14,054 nucleotides of DNA, taken from Bacillota bacterium (GTDB lineage: Bacteria > Bacillota_A > Clostridia > DSM-8532). Position numbers and translations under genes: made by a program. The stretch spans positions 1-14,054 of the forward strand of contig JAFADM010000088.1 of NCBI GenBank assembly GCA_023424865.1, written 5' to 3'. Within the stretch, counting starts at the first letter, position 1; every line of letters begins with the position of its first letter. A model generated the notes under the pieces. That model did no database searches. It saw nothing but the letters and a program-made list of their open reading frames with translations, and was not told where the DNA came from. Positions 8,225-13,941 of this stretch are shown here, one piece after another.

Positions 8225-9140
8225 TGCCTTCACCTCCGGTCATTTTTTTAAAATAATCCTCTAATGTCTCATTACATGAATAGGAGCTGATAAGATCGAT
8301 AGCGTTCATAATAAACGCTTTATTAAGATCCGAAACCTTATGGTTCATATCGAAAATCTTTATCGTTGAGTCGTCTTCAATTTCATAGTTGGAGATTGTA
8401 AAGCATTGCTCTAAAATACAGGCTGCTTTTGAAGAGGATGAAACCTTTACAAGCAGGTATTTTCTGTTTTTCTTTTGAAGCTCCCCATAATTGCATTCAT
8501 CCAGCAAAACGCCATTGTGTATAATTCCGATTGTATCGGCCAGCTGTTCGATTTCGGTCAGTATATGGCTTGAAATCAACAGGGTAATGCCTTTTTCTTC
8601 ACAGAGATTCCTGATGAATTTACGCATTTCTGCAATACCAATTGGGTCAAGTCCGTTGGTTGGCTCGTCCAGGATCAGCAATTCAGGCTCATGCATAATT
8701 GCATTGGCAATACCAAGCCGTTGCTTCATTCCAAGTGAATAGTTTGAAAACAGTTTTTTATCACGATAAGGCAGACCAACAATGTCCAGAGCGTGTTGAA
8801 CGCCATCTTTTCTTGTCATGCCACGAAGCTTGGAAAATATATCAAGGTTTTCAGTCCCTGTTAAATTTGGATAAAAGCCCGGTGTTTCAATAATTGCTCC
8901 AATGCGGGGATAGATGTTCCTTTCATTGCCTTTGAGCTGTTTTCCAAAAACATGTATTTTACCTGAGGTAATTGAGGAAAGCCCTAAAATCATTTTCATG
9001 AGGGTTGTTTTTCCAGCCCCGTTTCTACCCAGAAGGCCATAAATTTTCCCAGGTTCAACATGTAGATTAACCTTATTGACCGCGATTTGATCGCGATAAG
9101 CTTTTGTGACATTCTCCGTCCAGATTATAAAATTCTCCAT
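8217..9140 (-). CDS. ABC transporter ATPase, LanF/BcrA type
   Basis: Cytoplasmic ATPase powering the two permeases that follow. Walker A is GRNGAGKTT at 38-46, the signature loop is the variant YSLGMKQR at 134-141, Walker B is LLILDEP at 154-160, the D-loop GLDP is at 163-166 and the switch His is 192. At the usual Q-loop position it has IETPGFYPNLTG with Glu85 rather than Gln. Such an E-loop is known in lantibiotic-immunity LanF and bacitracin BcrA-like ATPases, which places this protein in that class rather than among generic exporters. The C-terminal part (about 220-307) is the extra domain common in this group. ATG 9140 has GGAGG 10 bases upstream. The gene is first in its transcript, behind a promoter with regular 11-base repeats and a terminator that separates it from the sensor genes. 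Confidence 0.93.
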   Translation of the reverse strand: MENFIIWTENVTKAYRDQIAVNKVNLHVEPGKIYGLLGRNGAGKTTLMKMILGLSSITSGKIHVFGKQLKGNERNIYPRIGAIIETPGFYPNLTGTENLDIFSKLRGMTRKDGVQHALDIVGLPYRDKKLFSNYSLGMKQRLGIANAIMHEPELLILDEPTNGLDPIGIAEMRKFIRNLCEEKGITLLISSHILTEIEQLADTIGIIHNGVLLDECNYGELQKKNRKYLLVKVSSSSKAACILEQCFTISNYEIEDDSTIKIFDMNHKVSDLNKAFIMNAIDLISSYSCNETLEDYFKKMTGGEGIA

Positions 9141-9173
9141 TTGATTGCAGCCTCCATTTCAATTACATGATTC

Positions 9174-9179
9174 ATTATA
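9174..9179 (-). promoter_or_regulatory. -10 box of the transporter operon promoter
   Basis: On the minus strand a perfect TATAAT lies 33 bases upstream of the ATPase start. No convincing -35 hexamer sits 17 bases further up; that position (about 9197-9202) falls inside the tandem repeats. This fits an activator-dependent promoter in which a bound response regulator replaces the -35 contact. Confidence 0.65.
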
Positions 9180-9185
9180 ATTTAT

Positions 9186-9229
9186 AAACCTTGCTGAAAC
9201 CTTGCTGGAATCTTGTTTTATTCTTGCGG
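9186..9229 (-). repeat. Four tandem 11-base repeats, likely response-regulator operator
   Basis: Read on the + strand, CTTG cores (CAAG on the transcribed strand) start at 9190, 9201, 9212 and 9223, exactly 11 bases apart. The two copies nearest the promoter are identical, AAACCTTGCTG at 9186-9196 and 9197-9207; the two outer copies, GAATCTTGTTT and TATTCTTGCGG, are degenerate. OmpR-family regulators bind direct repeats with about 11-base spacing on one DNA face, and such a regulator is encoded just upstream. The array abuts the TATAAT and covers the -35 position, as expected for direct activation. Confidence 0.72.
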
Positions 9230-9231
9230 TT

Positions 9232-9266
9232 AAAAAAAGCCTTGCGATCCCTCACAAAGCCTTTTT
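9232..9266 (-). terminator. Intrinsic terminator after the histidine kinase gene
   Basis: In the direction of transcription, the arm AAAAGGCTTTG (overlapping the last codons of the kinase) pairs with CAAGGCTTTT around a 10-base loop, with two wobble pairs, and a seven-T run follows (A run 9232-9238 on the + strand). It separates the regulatory genes from the transporter genes so that each has its own transcript. Confidence 0.68.
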
Positions 9267-10181
9267 CAATGGTAAAGCTATTGTAAATACTGTTTCTGTC
9301 CTGGGCTTGCTTTCTACAGTAATACTTCCGTGATGCGCCTCAATAAGTTCTTTTACGATGGCTAGCCCCAGGCCGCTTCCGCCGAGGGAACGCGATTCAT
9401 CACATTTATAAAGCCGCTCAAAAATATGAGGCAAATCATTTTCTTTTATTCCAATTCCGTTATCAGCTACAAAAACATTTACTTGCTGCGCTTTTTCACA
9501 AATCCGAATGGAGATGCTGTCTCCTTTGCTATGAAGTAGTATGTTTTGCAGTAAATTATTTAGAATGCGTTTATATGCCTTTTTATCTAAAAACACATTG
9601 CATTCCCCGTCGGGAATAGTGATTTCGTAATTAAAATGCGTATCCTCCAATACGGGAATCCAATCGACCAGAATAGCTCGGGTAAGCTCGTTCAAATCAG
9701 CTGTTTCAAATTGAAACAGCTGTTCCCCGGCATCCAGCTTTGCCCACTCAAATAGCAGCTCGACAAAGTCCTTAAGGTGATGTGCCTTTTTCAATGCGAT
9801 ACTAATAAAATCATCTTGTTCTTCTTCTGAAATCCTTTTTTCCTGTACAGCCTCGAGGTAACCAACCAATGAGGTGAGAGGTGTTTTGACATCATGGGAT
9901 AGGCTTGTCATAAGACGTTTATAGGCCTGATCGGCTTGTTTTTGCTTAATGAACCTCGCCTGATCGCCGACAGCTATTTCGTTGATGCTATAGCAAATCG
10001 TTTTTGTTATATCGCTTTTTTTCGTAAGGATGCGGCGGTTTAGGTTTCCCCGTTTTATGTCTTCCAGAGCATCCTTGATAATAGAAAGCTGTTCCTTTAC
10101 ACGGAAGAGTTTTATTGCGAGGCAGATAATAACACAACCGCATAAAAGCGTGGTAAAAAGGAAGAGCAATGCCCAGTTCAT
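9252..10181 (-). CDS. Sensor histidine kinase with a minimal membrane sensor
   Basis: Membrane-bound kinase that phosphorylates the adjacent response regulator. A single N-terminal helix is at about 5-25 with essentially no extracellular loop; residues 30-80 form a HAMP-like linker. The H-box SLSHDVKTPLTSLVGY puts the phosphorylated His at 96, the N-box Asn is near 213 (LLQNILLHS), the G1 box is DNGIGI at 240-245, the F-box is around PHIFERLY (251-258), and the G2 box GGSGLGL is at 267-273, so all catalytic parts are intact. At 309 residues it is short, like kinases paired with peptide-antibiotic transporters (Cpr/Spa-like systems). ATG 10181 lies 3 bases after the regulator stop with AAGGAGG inside the regulator's last codons. 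With no outer domain, it probably senses within the membrane or through a partner. Confidence 0.93.
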   Translation of the reverse strand: MNWALLFLFTTLLCGCVIICLAIKLFRVKEQLSIIKDALEDIKRGNLNRRILTKKSDITKTICYSINEIAVGDQARFIKQKQADQAYKRLMTSLSHDVKTPLTSLVGYLEAVQEKRISEEEQDDFISIALKKAHHLKDFVELLFEWAKLDAGEQLFQFETADLNELTRAILVDWIPVLEDTHFNYEITIPDGECNVFLDKKAYKRILNNLLQNILLHSKGDSISIRICEKAQQVNVFVADNGIGIKENDLPHIFERLYKCDESRSLGGSGLGLAIVKELIEAHHGSITVESKPRTETVFTIALPLKKAL

Positions 10182-10184
10182 GCG

Positions 10185-10880
10185 CTACACCTCCTTATTA
10201 AAGCGATAGCCGACACCGTGTACCGTTAGGATATAAAAAGGATGCTCCACGTCCGGTTCAATCTTTTTTCGCAACTTGCTGATAAAAGACATAATGTTGT
10301 TATTATCAAAAGCATAGTCATCTTCCCAAACCTGTATATAGATTTGCTTTTTTGTAAAAACACGCCCTTTGTTGGAGGCCAGAAATACCAATAAGTCAAA
10401 TTCCTTGCCTGTAAGGTCAACTGTTTCTTCATTTATGCAGACAGTCCGGTTTCCCTTGTCAATAACCATATTTTTGAGGTTGAGAATATCAGTTGGCGCA
10501 GTTTGATTAAAAGTGGTATAGCGACGTATAAGGGACTCTATTCGCGCCAGTAGCTCATTAATGCTAAAGGGCTTAGTCAGGTAATCGTCCGCACCAAGGC
10601 GTAAGCCGGTTACTTTATCTATTTCATCACCTTTGGCTGTTAACATAAGTACGGGAACCGTGCTGCTTTTTCTTATTTCAGACAGAACCTGAAAACCATT
10701 CATGCCAGGAAGCATGACATCCAGAATAACGAGACAATAGGCGTCGTTCTGTCCTGCAATTTTAGATAGGCCCGCTCTGCCGGTAAAGGCAATATCGGCT
10801 TCCAACCCCTCCTGAGCCACACATTTTTTCATCAGTGTGCAAAGTTCCATGTCATCATCTATGATTAAAACCTTATTCAT
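10185..10880 (-). CDS. OmpR/PhoB-family response regulator
   Basis: 231-residue DNA-binding regulator. The receiver domain has the acidic pocket D8-D10, phospho-acceptor Asp54 (VILDVMLPG), Thr81 and Lys103 (LTKPF). The C-terminal half, about 130-231, is the winged helix of the OmpR family with the usual TGKEFDLLVFLASNKGRVF segment. Three ATGs lie in tandem (10886, 10883, 10880); the last is 8 bases from the site AGAGGG and starts the canonical MNKVLIIDDD, so I use it. The gene overlaps the small HTH gene by 8 bases and is followed 3 bases later by the kinase. Its probable target is the array of four 11-base repeats ahead of the transporter genes. Confidence 0.93.
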   Translation of the reverse strand: MNKVLIIDDDMELCTLMKKCVAQEGLEADIAFTGRAGLSKIAGQNDAYCLVILDVMLPGMNGFQVLSEIRKSSTVPVLMLTAKGDEIDKVTGLRLGADDYLTKPFSINELLARIESLIRRYTTFNQTAPTDILNLKNMVIDKGNRTVCINEETVDLTGKEFDLLVFLASNKGRVFTKKQIYIQVWEDDYAFDNNNIMSFISKLRKKIEPDVEHPFYILTVHGVGYRFNKEV

Positions 10881-11070
10881 CATCATTTCCCTCTGATTCC
10901 GTTTTTTTCTTCCTTTCATCAGCCGGTTTTTCCGCATCCTTTGGGATGGCCCATGCGCGTCCGAAGCGGGAGGCTCCGGCTATTCTGTTTTCCTCACAGA
11001 GCTTTTGTACCCTTCTTTTAGAAATTCCCCACTCATCGGCGGCCTGCTGTACGGATATATAATTAAGCAT
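10873..11070 (-). CDS. Small excisionase-like helix-turn-helix protein
   Basis: 65-residue DNA-binding protein. Residues about 5-29 (SVQQAADEWGIS, then KRRVQKLCEENRI) form a MerR/excisionase-type helix-turn-helix, followed by a wing-like FGRAWAIPKDAEKP and a charged tail rich in Lys, Glu and Asp. Similar small proteins are widespread in Clostridia, usually without assigned function. The start has GGAGG 7 bases upstream. It is the first gene of the regulatory transcript and its stop overlaps the regulator start, so translation of the two is likely coupled. It could act as an autoregulator through the palindrome just upstream (11100-11117) or as an accessory factor for the response regulator. 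No integrase or recombinase is nearby, so a real excisionase role is unlikely. Confidence 0.8.
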   Translation of the reverse strand: MLNYISVQQAADEWGISKRRVQKLCEENRIAGASRFGRAWAIPKDAEKPADERKKKTESEGNDDE

Positions 11071-11099
11071 TTGTATTCCTCCATTGGGCAGCTATAGCT

Positions 11100-11117
11100 T
11101 TTAGTGTATACGCTAAA
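11100..11117. promoter_or_regulatory. Near-perfect 18-base palindrome upstream of the HTH gene
   Basis: TTTAGTGTATACGCTAAA pairs at 8 of its 9 symmetric positions, centred between 11108 and 11109. A second palindrome, AGCTATAGCT at 11090-11099, lies directly beside it. Both sit between the proposed promoter and the HTH start, where a repressor would block transcription. The likely binder is the HTH protein itself; this is inference from position only. Confidence 0.5.
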
Positions 11118-11132
11118 GCGAATAAAACCAAT

Positions 11133-11160
11133 AGGATAAATCTTAACGGTTATTTTTCAA
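11133..11160 (-). promoter_or_regulatory. Possible promoter for the HTH-regulator-kinase operon
   Basis: On the minus strand TTGAAA (11160-11155) is followed after 16 bases by TATCCT (11138-11133), giving 5/6 and 4/6 matches to the housekeeping consensus. It would start transcription about 55 bases before the HTH gene, with the 18-base palindrome inside the early transcribed region. Confidence 0.35.
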
Positions 11161-11244
11161 AATACCGTGCGCTTCCTGGAACAAACCCTTTTTTATGTCC
11201 ATAATACGGTTGCCCCTGTCCCGGGCCTGGCGGCGGCTTTTCAT
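11143..11244 (-). CDS. Possible small ORF of 33 residues, upstream of the HTH gene
   Basis: In the 346-base gap between the HTH gene and the divergent gene, the minus strand has an ATG (11244) reading MKSRRQARDRGNRIM, then DIKKGLFQEAHGILKNNR and TAA. It is basic, has no hydrophobic segment, and its base composition is more G+C-rich than the surrounding gap. No good ribosome site precedes the ATG, so it may be a decayed gene end or chance. I recognise no family. The rest of the gap holds A+T-rich promoter DNA and two CCCGGG hexamers at 11220-11225 and 11249-11254 that could pair. Confidence 0.2.
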   Translation of the reverse strand: MKSRRQARDRGNRIMDIKKGLFQEAHGILKNNR

Positions 11245-11325
11245 TGAACCCGGGTTATGTTATAACTAATTTATAAAGAAAAACACGACAGATAAAGAAA
11301 TGGCAAAAAGATAATACTGTATATA

Positions 11326-11355
11326 AAGACAAACCCTCCATAATACATGTATAAT
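11326..11355 (+). promoter_or_regulatory. Promoter of the OadB-like / hydrolase / acyltransferase operon
   Basis: A perfect TATAAT at 11350-11355 is preceded, 18 bases upstream, by AAGACA (11326-11331), a 4/6 match to the -35 consensus. Transcription would begin near 11362, immediately before the hairpin at 11366-11385. The region is A+T-rich, as usual for promoters. Confidence 0.5.
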
Positions 11356-11361
11356 GCATTG

Positions 11362-11416
11362 AACGGAGACCTTAAGCAAAGTCTCAGGAGAATGGGGCTT
11401 TGGGAAAAGGGGAAGT
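11362..11416 (+). promoter_or_regulatory. Compact leader RNA with two competing folds
   Basis: GAGAC (11366-11370) pairs with GTCTC (11381-11385) around a 10-base loop. CAAAG (11377-11381), lying mostly in that loop, can pair with CTTTG (11398-11402); the two stems share one base, so they can form either alternative hairpins or a pseudoknot. The second stem ends just before the AAGGGG ribosome site (11407-11412) of the ATG at 11417. A purine-rich single strand, AGGAGAATGGGG, lies between. This layout suggests a short sensing leader, possibly ion-related given the gene it precedes, but I cannot match it to a known class from memory. Confidence 0.35.
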
Positions 11417-11710
11417 ATGAAAAAGGAAAGAATCAGCCGGATTTTTAAAATTGGCACGCTGGTATGCGGTGCGGTAACACTTGTATTAACAGTGTGGCAT
11501 TATTTGCTGCCTAAATGGCTGCTTTACAGGATGGGAGCTTCTTTTAACGGCCCGAGTGCAATTGGCATTATCGGATCGGCAGACGGTCCCACGTCTATAT
11601 TCGTATCCGGATCGGTTAATGCCGCCGAATTGATTATAGGCTTCGGACTGGTAACACTCTTAGGAATTATAGGGATAATTTACTTTAAAGTAAAAAAGAC
11701 GCAGTCTTAA
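11417..11710 (+). CDS. Small membrane protein with OadB sodium-site signature
   Basis: 97-residue protein with a basic N-terminus, hydrophobic helices at about 11-32 and 71-91, and between them AIGIIGSADGPTSIFVSG at 48-65. That segment closely matches the conserved IGIIGGADGPTxIxxSG block of the beta subunit of sodium-pumping decarboxylases (OadB/GcdB), where the Asp (here D56) takes part in sodium handling. The full beta subunit is about 375-430 residues with many helices, so this is not a working decarboxylase subunit, and no alpha or gamma subunit gene is nearby. The protein ends cleanly with a charged tail, so it looks like an intact small protein rather than a fragment. Similar short proteins are probably auto-named decarboxylase beta subunits. 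ATG 11417 has AAGGGG 4 bases upstream. It leads the operon with the hydrolase, 32 bases before it. Confidence 0.72.
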   Translation: MKKERISRIFKIGTLVCGAVTLVLTVWHYLLPKWLLYRMGASFNGPSAIGIIGSADGPTSIFVSGSVNAAELIIGFGLVTLLGIIGIIYFKVKKTQS

Positions 11711-11742
11711 ACTTAATAAATGAAACGGAGGCCCGGCCCTTC

Positions 11743-12678
11743 ATGGCGATCAACAAATTCATGCGCGCGGCTCTGAAAGCATTGTCCTATCCGGACCTTA
11801 ACGTAAAAAGCAATTATAAGATGGAGCGGGTATTTAATAATCTGGCCCATCCCTCCATCAAGGTTTTATATAAAATGTGGGACCACAAAATATCCGCCGA
11901 CGGTCATGAAATTGACGTACGGGTGTTCTTTCCTGAAAAATCCCGTTCGGATGAGATTATTCTCTTCTTTCACGGGGGAGGCTGGGTTATAGGGAACATT
12001 GACAGCTATACGAAAATTTGCGCCAACCTGGCAAAGCAAACAGGCCGCAAGGTGCTTTCGGTGGATTACCGTCTGGCACCTGAATACCCCTTTCCCTACG
12101 CGGTGGAGGATTGCTACCGGGTTGCCAGGGAAGTATTTTTAAATAACGGAAGCCTTTATTTTAAAGGTAAGGATGTTATTCTCTTCGGGGACAGTGCGGG
12201 AGGCAATCTTGCCGCCGCACTAAGCCTAATGGCCAGGGACCGGGGGGAATTCAGGGTGAGACGGCAGATTCTTATTTATCCTCTTACCCATAACAATCAC
12301 AGGGAAGATTCGCCTTTCCCCTCTGTTGTGGAGAACGGCAAGGACTATTTATTGACATCCAAGAGAATATGCGATTATATGGACCTTTACATCCAGGACG
12401 ACAGATATCTTACAAGCCCCTATGTTGCGCCCCTTTTGTCCGAGGATCTTTCCCAGCAGCCCGATACGCTTATTGTAACGGCTGAGTATGATCCCCTTAG
12501 GGACGAAGGCGAGGCTTACGGGGAAAAGCTAAGACGCTTTGGCAACAGGGTGGAGATCTGCCGGGTAAAGGACGCCCTTCATGGCTTCTTTTCCCTTCCC
12601 ATGCGCTTTGCCCATGTAAAGTACTGCTACAAGGTCATTAATGCGTTTCTTGATGAGGTGAACGAGGTTGAAGAATAA
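11743..12678 (+). CDS. Alpha/beta hydrolase of the hormone-sensitive-lipase (HSL) family
   Basis: 311-residue carboxylesterase-like enzyme, probably cytoplasmic since no signal peptide is visible. The oxyanion-hole motif HGGGW is at 77-81, the YRLAPEYPFP motif at 109-118, the nucleophile motif GDSAGG at 149-154 (Ser151), the acid is Asp250 within AEYDPLRDEG, and the base His280 is in DALHGFF, so the triad is complete. These features define the HSL / family IV esterases, which cleave short acyl esters. ATG 11743 has GGAGG about 11 bases upstream. It overlaps the following acyltransferase gene by 11 bases, a coupling that suggests the two act on the same ester or alcohol, one making and one breaking the bond. 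The substrate is unknown. Confidence 0.92.
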   Translation: MAINKFMRAALKALSYPDLNVKSNYKMERVFNNLAHPSIKVLYKMWDHKISADGHEIDVRVFFPEKSRSDEIILFFHGGGWVIGNIDSYTKICANLAKQTGRKVLSVDYRLAPEYPFPYAVEDCYRVAREVFLNNGSLYFKGKDVILFGDSAGGNLAAALSLMARDRGEFRVRRQILIYPLTHNNHREDSPFPSVVENGKDYLLTSKRICDYMDLYIQDDRYLTSPYVAPLLSEDLSQQPDTLIVTAEYDPLRDEGEAYGEKLRRFGNRVEICRVKDALHGFFSLPMRFAHVKYCYKVINAFLDEVNEVEE

Positions 12679-13918
12679 TTGGAATAGATTGGATAATGCT
12701 GCAAAAATTTTTCCGTCGGCCTCCCGGAAAACAGATACCCAGGTTTTCCGGCTGAGCTGCGAGCTCTATGAGGCTGTAATACCGGAAATTCTCCAGCAGG
12801 CCCTAAATGAGACACTGGAGGTATTCAAGGTTTATCAGTGTATATTAAAGCGGGGCATTTTCTGGTATTACCTTGAAAGCAGCGATTTAATGCCACTTGT
12901 CCGTGAGGAATACAAGTACCCCTGTCAGCCCATTTACAATAAAAATAAAAAGACTCTGCTCTTTGAAGTCACATACTTTAATAACCGTATTAATCTTGAG
13001 GTTTTCCATGTCCTCACCGACGGGACGGGGGCCATGCATTTTTTAAGGCAGCTTTTAACCAAGTACCTTGCCCTGGTAAAGGGGCTTAAGGAGCCTGCTC
13101 TGGATTATGATGCCTCCCGTATTCAAATGAGCGACGACAGCTTTCTTAAATACTATAATGATTCCATTAAGGTTAAAAAGGCTAAGAAGACCTCGGCCTG
13201 TGTCCTTAAAGGCTTTCAGTACACCGAGGACAGGCTTAAGATTATTGCAGGCCTTTCCAGCGTAAAGGAGCTTTTGGATGCCGCCCACCGCTATAATACC
13301 ACCCTTACAGTATTTCTTTGCGCGTGCTTTATGAATGCTATCAGCGAATCGGTACCTGTGCGGGCTAAAAAGAAGCCCATTATTTTATCGGTACCGGTGA
13401 ACCTCCGAAAATATTTTCCTTCCGAATCCGCCAGAAATTTTTTCAGTGTGGTTTATGTGGGTTATGACTACTGGCGGAGCAGCGGTGAGCTGGAGGATGT
13501 TATAAAAAGTATTGATGAGGACTTTAAAAGGCAGCTTTCCAAGGAGAATCTGGCCAATATTATTAATTCCTTCGCCAATGTGGAGCATAATATCTTTGCC
13601 CGTATTGCCCCTTTGTTTTTTAAGGATTTTGTGTTGAAAAGGGCTTATTCCCTGTCCAAACGCTGGAATACGGCTGCCGTTTCAAATATCGGAGTCATTA
13701 AGATGCCAGAGGAGCTAAAGCCCTATATCCGCGCCTTTTACCTGTCGGCGGCCACCCTGAAGGTGCAGCTTTGCCTCTGCTCCTATGAGGACAAGCTCAG
13801 TATAAGCTTTACAGCCCCCTTTATTAGTACGGATATCCAGAGGCGCTTTTTCCGGAAGCTGACGGATATGGGCATTGGGGTTGAAGTAACAACCAATCTT
13901 ATGGATGATGAGGATTAG
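12668..13918 (+). CDS. Acyltransferase / condensation-domain-like protein (alcohol acetyltransferase type)
   Basis: 416-residue protein with the chloramphenicol-acetyltransferase/condensation fold signature HVLTDG at 114-119 (catalytic His114, Asp118) and a VPVNLRKYFP block at about 242-251 followed by RNFF, matching the later conserved motif of this superfamily. It starts NNWNRLDNAAKIFP, an opening I associate with clostridial proteins annotated as alcohol acetyltransferases. The TTG at 12668 is preceded by GAGGTG 7 bases away, inside the hydrolase gene, which ends at 12678. No in-frame ATG near the start would keep the conserved opening. It likely transfers an acyl group from CoA or a carrier to an alcohol or amine. 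No carrier domain is attached, and the acceptor is not evident. Confidence 0.8.
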   Translation: MKNNWNRLDNAAKIFPSASRKTDTQVFRLSCELYEAVIPEILQQALNETLEVFKVYQCILKRGIFWYYLESSDLMPLVREEYKYPCQPIYNKNKKTLLFEVTYFNNRINLEVFHVLTDGTGAMHFLRQLLTKYLALVKGLKEPALDYDASRIQMSDDSFLKYYNDSIKVKKAKKTSACVLKGFQYTEDRLKIIAGLSSVKELLDAAHRYNTTLTVFLCACFMNAISESVPVRAKKKPIILSVPVNLRKYFPSESARNFFSVVYVGYDYWRSSGELEDVIKSIDEDFKRQLSKENLANIINSFANVEHNIFARIAPLFFKDFVLKRAYSLSKRWNTAAVSNIGVIKMPEELKPYIRAFYLSAATLKVQLCLCSYEDKLSISFTAPFISTDIQRRFFRKLTDMGIGVEVTTNLMDDED

Positions 13919-13941
13919 AACGGGAAAGGGGGACGAAAGAG

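Noticed and set aside
8217..9140. BceAB-type bacitracin transporter
   Set aside because: BceB-type permeases are about 650 residues with a large extracellular loop; here there are two permeases of about 240 residues, matching the LanFEG/Cpr/BcrAB layout.
10873..11070. Phage or conjugative-element excisionase
   Set aside because: No integrase, attachment repeats or other mobile genes lie in the window, and the gene is coupled to a two-component regulator.
11220..11254. CCCGGG pair as an intrinsic terminator in the divergent gap
   Set aside because: The hexamers are self-complementary and 23 bases apart, with no T run after either one.
11366..11400. Glycine riboswitch, because of the TCTCAGG motif
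   Set aside because: The loop between the paired arms is only 10 bases, so the glycine aptamer core (a GCCGAAGG-type segment and multi-stem junction) is missing.
11417..11710. Functional sodium-pumping decarboxylase beta subunit
   Set aside because: Only 97 residues and two helices are present, against about 375-430 residues and many helices, and no partner subunits are encoded nearby.
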